A DNA stretch of 8,077 nucleotides from an uncultured Campylobacter sp. (lineage in GTDB: Bacteria; Campylobacterota; Campylobacteria; Campylobacterales; Campylobacteraceae), in the NCBI RefSeq assembly GCF_938031315.1, contig NZ_CALHHT010000412.1:1-8077 (forward strand), given 5' to 3'. Positions within the stretch are counted from its first letter, which is position 1, and each line of letters starts with the position of its first letter. The notes under the pieces are model-generated. The model saw nothing but the letters and a program-made list of their open reading frames with translations, was not told the origin of the DNA and did not search any database. The translations under genes were made by a program, and so were the position numbers. Shown here in pieces: positions 5,886-8,077 of the stretch.

Positions 5886-6890
5886 TCACTTAATATTTGC
5901 TTTTTGCCCGAGCGAACTTAGCAGCATGCGCTGCAACCTCAAAAACGACGCAAGCAAAAGCTCGTCCTTCGCTACGTTCTTTTCGCTTTTGAGTTCAAAT
6001 TCCAAATCGTTTAAGTGAGCGAAAATTTTATAAAACGTCCGCGTTGAAAAGCTGGTGGCATAGCGCTGCATCTGTGCGGCCACGGAAGGGGGCGGTTGAT
6101 AGCCTAAAACCGCCTTAAAATCAAATCTGCCGTTTATTTTTACGTAAGCGTGCAGGCGAAAAATTCTATAAATCAGGCGGTAGAAATAATTTATCAGCTC
6201 CATCTCGTTGTATCCGCCGCCCAGAGCCATTTTGTAAAAATCTACGCGAAAGTCGCTTAGTCCAAAAATTTTATCAAAAAGCTCGTCGTAGCTTACTTCG
6301 CTGAGCCCATAAACCATCAAATTTACGTTTTGCAGGTTAAGCTCAAGCCCCAGACTTGCAAATTTCTCTATCTCGCTCGCGCTTAGGCTCAGGCTTTCGT
6401 TGTGGATGGCGTAGATCCTGCTAAGCGCGGCGGTGTTTGCAAAAAGCCCGCACATCTCGCATTTTTGCGCAAGCAGCGCTATGGCTTCGTTTACGCCCGA
6501 GGGTTTGAAAAACCTCACTTCGTTTCGTTCAAATTCCTTGATAAAATCCGCGCTTACAGAAATTTCGCTATCGTTTAGCTCGTAGATCAGATGGTTATTC
6601 GCGTCCACCTTGCACAGCGCGATGAGCCTTCGCAGCTCCTCTTTTTTGATAAGCGAGGCGGTTTTGATGTGAAGCGTGTTGCTACCGCCGAAAAGCGAGG
6701 GCTCCAAGAAGCTTCGCGCCTGCTCAAAATCATACTCCAAAAAATACAAACTCAAAAAATTATCGGCCGCGTAAATTTGCTTCAGGCGCTGCGCGTAAAG
6801 CTCGTTTGAAAAGTCGTCTCCGCCGCGCAAAAGCACGAAATTCGGCACCCTTCCGCTTGCGATAAGCCCGTCAAATTCTTTTCTATACAT
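5886..6890 (-). CDS. holA: DNA polymerase III subunit delta
   Basis: Delta is the clamp-loader subunit that opens the sliding clamp and loads it on primed DNA with the tau/gamma and delta' subunits. The 334 residues match family length. As expected for delta, which does not hydrolyse ATP, the N-terminal domain starts FVLLRGGDDFSNELY (18-32) without a functional P-loop. FLEPSLFGGSNTLHI (61-75) matches the conserved clamp-contact region. The C-terminal collar domain carries LGYQPPPSV (262-270) and DLEFELKSEKN (295-305), typical of delta. The sequence is divergent, as in other epsilonproteobacteria, and gene order matches H. pylori HP1247. Its ATG shares one base with the rnr stop (TGATG), so it is translationally coupled to rnr. 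It appears intact. Confidence 0.9.
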   Translation of the reverse strand: MYRKEFDGLIASGRVPNFVLLRGGDDFSNELYAQRLKQIYAADNFLSLYFLEYDFEQARSFLEPSLFGGSNTLHIKTASLIKKEELRRLIALCKVDANNHLIYELNDSEISVSADFIKEFERNEVRFFKPSGVNEAIALLAQKCEMCGLFANTAALSRIYAIHNESLSLSASEIEKFASLGLELNLQNVNLMVYGLSEVSYDELFDKIFGLSDFRVDFYKMALGGGYNEMELINYFYRLIYRIFRLHAYVKINGRFDFKAVLGYQPPPSVAAQMQRYATSFSTRTFYKIFAHLNDLEFELKSEKNVAKDELLLASFLRLQRMLLSSLGQKANIK

Positions 6891-8077
6891 CAGATCTTCT
6901 TTACCACCCTGCCTAAGATCACTCCGCTAGCGACATTTGCGTCCGTAAGCTCGACTAGCACGGGCGTTAAAATGTCGCCGGCGAAATTTGAAACTAAAAT
7001 TTTAGCCCCCTTTAGCTTGTCGTCTAGCTTTGCGGTGACGGAATTTCCGTTTTCGTCGATGTAGCAGCGGAATTTTTTGCCTAAATTTTCTGCGGCCCAG
7101 CGCGCAAATTTACGATCCATAAAATCAAACGCAACCTTGTCCGCCTCGCGCTCTAGCTCGTTTAGCCGTGCGCACGTCGCGTCGATGTTTAAAAGCAGGT
7201 AATTATAAAATTTCTCATCCCCCCTCATCTGCGCCTTTAGCAATCGGTGCAAAATGAGATCGGAATAGCGCCTGATCGGGCTTGTGAAGTGCGTGTAGTT
7301 ATCAAATCCGAGCCCAAAATGCCCGCGCGATTCGGATCCGTACTCGGCGCGCTTTTGAGCTTTGATGATGAGCTTATCGACCTCTTCGCGGATACCCATG
7401 GCATCGGCTTGCGCTTGGATTTCGCCGATCATTTTAGCAAGGTTGCTCTGATACGGCGCGTCGATGCCAAACAGCGCCAGATCGTCAAGCAGAGCGTAAA
7501 TTTTTTTAAGCTCCGCCGAGCCGTGATTTCTAAAAACGCCCCGCTCGATGCGCGCCGCAGCGGCTTTGTTGGCTAGCAGCATACAATCCTCGATGAGCTT
7601 GTGCGACGGAGTGTCGGTCTCAAAGCGGGTGGAGTTTATAAAACCGTGCTCATCAAGCGTGATGCGAAGCTCCTTGGTGCGGAAATCAAATCCGCGCTTT
7701 AGCCTCGCACGGCGCAGTCGCTCGCAAATTTCATTAAGCGGCAAGAGCCAGCTTAAAATTTCAGGCTCGCACGCCTTGCGAGTGCGTAAAATTTCATCGA
7801 CCTCGTCGTAATTAAAGCGGCGTTTTGATCTTATAATCGCTTCGAAAAGCTCCTCTTTTTGCGGGTTTAAATTTTCATCCAAAGCGATTTTAAAAACAAA
7901 GGCCAGCCTCGGCAGATCCGGCATCAGCGAGCAGATGTTTTCGCTAAGCTCGCGCGGCAGCATCGGCACGGATCTGTGCGGGAAATAGATCGAAAAGCCG
8001 CGAAATTTCGCCTCCTTATCGATCGGCGAGTATTCGCTTACATATTCGCTCACGTCGGCGATCGCGACGTAAAGCGT
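6890..8077 (-). CDS. rnr: Ribonuclease R / RNB-family exoribonuclease (N-terminus beyond window)
   Basis: RNase R is a processive 3'-5' exoribonuclease for structured RNA decay and rRNA/tRNA quality control. The frame runs off the right edge (TLYVAIADVSEYV is read before any start), so about 395 C-terminal residues are present. The GTG at 8051-8053 lies inside the conserved VAIADVSEYV strand and is not the start. RNB hallmarks include FRGFSIYFPHRSVPMLP with ELSENICSLMP, and THFTSPIRRYSDL (7256-7294), which carries the catalytic-arginine region. The catalytic Asp cluster lies just outside the window. After the RNB domain only about 75-80 residues remain. They include GKKFRCYIDENG and end GVILGRVVKKI, and no canonical S1 RNA-binding signature is visible. 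It precedes holA with a one-base stop/start overlap. Confidence 0.93.
   Translation of the reverse strand, partial: TLYVAIADVSEYVSEYSPIDKEAKFRGFSIYFPHRSVPMLPRELSENICSLMPDLPRLAFVFKIALDENLNPQKEELFEAIIRSKRRFNYDEVDEILRTRKACEPEILSWLLPLNEICERLRRARLKRGFDFRTKELRITLDEHGFINSTRFETDTPSHKLIEDCMLLANKAAAARIERGVFRNHGSAELKKIYALLDDLALFGIDAPYQSNLAKMIGEIQAQADAMGIREEVDKLIIKAQKRAEYGSESRGHFGLGFDNYTHFTSPIRRYSDLILHRLLKAQMRGDEKFYNYLLLNIDATCARLNELEREADKVAFDFMDRKFARWAAENLGKKFRCYIDENGNSVTAKLDDKLKGAKILVSNFAGDILTPVLVELTDANVASGVILGRVVKKI

Noticed and set aside
8051..8053. GTG as the rnr start
   Set aside because: It falls inside the conserved VAIADVSEYV strand of the RNB domain, with homologous residues upstream to the window edge.

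Overview
The window looks like a chromosomal segment of an epsilonproteobacterium, most likely Campylobacter. The proteins read as Campylobacter-type (S18 ending in NPFENL, SSB, S6). The block rnr-holA-rpsF-ssb-rpsR has the same order as Helicobacter pylori HP1248-HP1244. Base composition looks near-balanced (roughly mid-40s % GC by eye), which fits the higher-GC oral Campylobacter group (C. gracilis, C. showae, C. rectus, C. curvus) better than C. jejuni. The species is inference only.

Layout: two gene blocks converge on a gene-free gap. On the + strand, a 5'-truncated tatC (1-704), queA (706-1725) and an unrecognised membrane-anchored protein (1722-2762) are packed with a 1-nt gap and a 4-nt overlap, so they are almost certainly one operon. 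The third gene resembles a degenerate hybrid histidine kinase: a membrane anchor, an eroded ATPase-like region and a pseudo-receiver domain. It is followed at 2802-3254 by an AT-richer orphan gene that starts with GTG, lacks a clear ribosome binding site and lies in the same frame as the preceding stop codon.

The gap at 3255-3579 holds no convincing gene. It carries two weak hairpins and a striking density of the palindromic word AAATTT.

Everything after the gap is on the - strand. In transcription order (right to left) it holds rnr (RNase R family, N-terminus beyond the window), holA (DNA polymerase III delta), a leader with a good hairpin, rpsF (S6), ssb and rpsR (S18), closed by a 12-bp perfect stem-loop. 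A separate small transcription unit with its own candidate promoter follows. It encodes a zinc-ribbon two-helix membrane protein (4135-4422) and a three-helix membrane protein with a peptidoglycan-binding-like C-terminal domain (3580-4077).

Housekeeping functions dominate: protein export, tRNA queuosine synthesis, RNA decay, replication and ribosomal proteins. The less ordinary material lies between about 1722 and 4422: the pseudo-kinase, the orphan, the AAATTT-rich gap and the small envelope-protein pair. I saw no RNA genes, insertion sequences, CRISPR arrays or phage genes.
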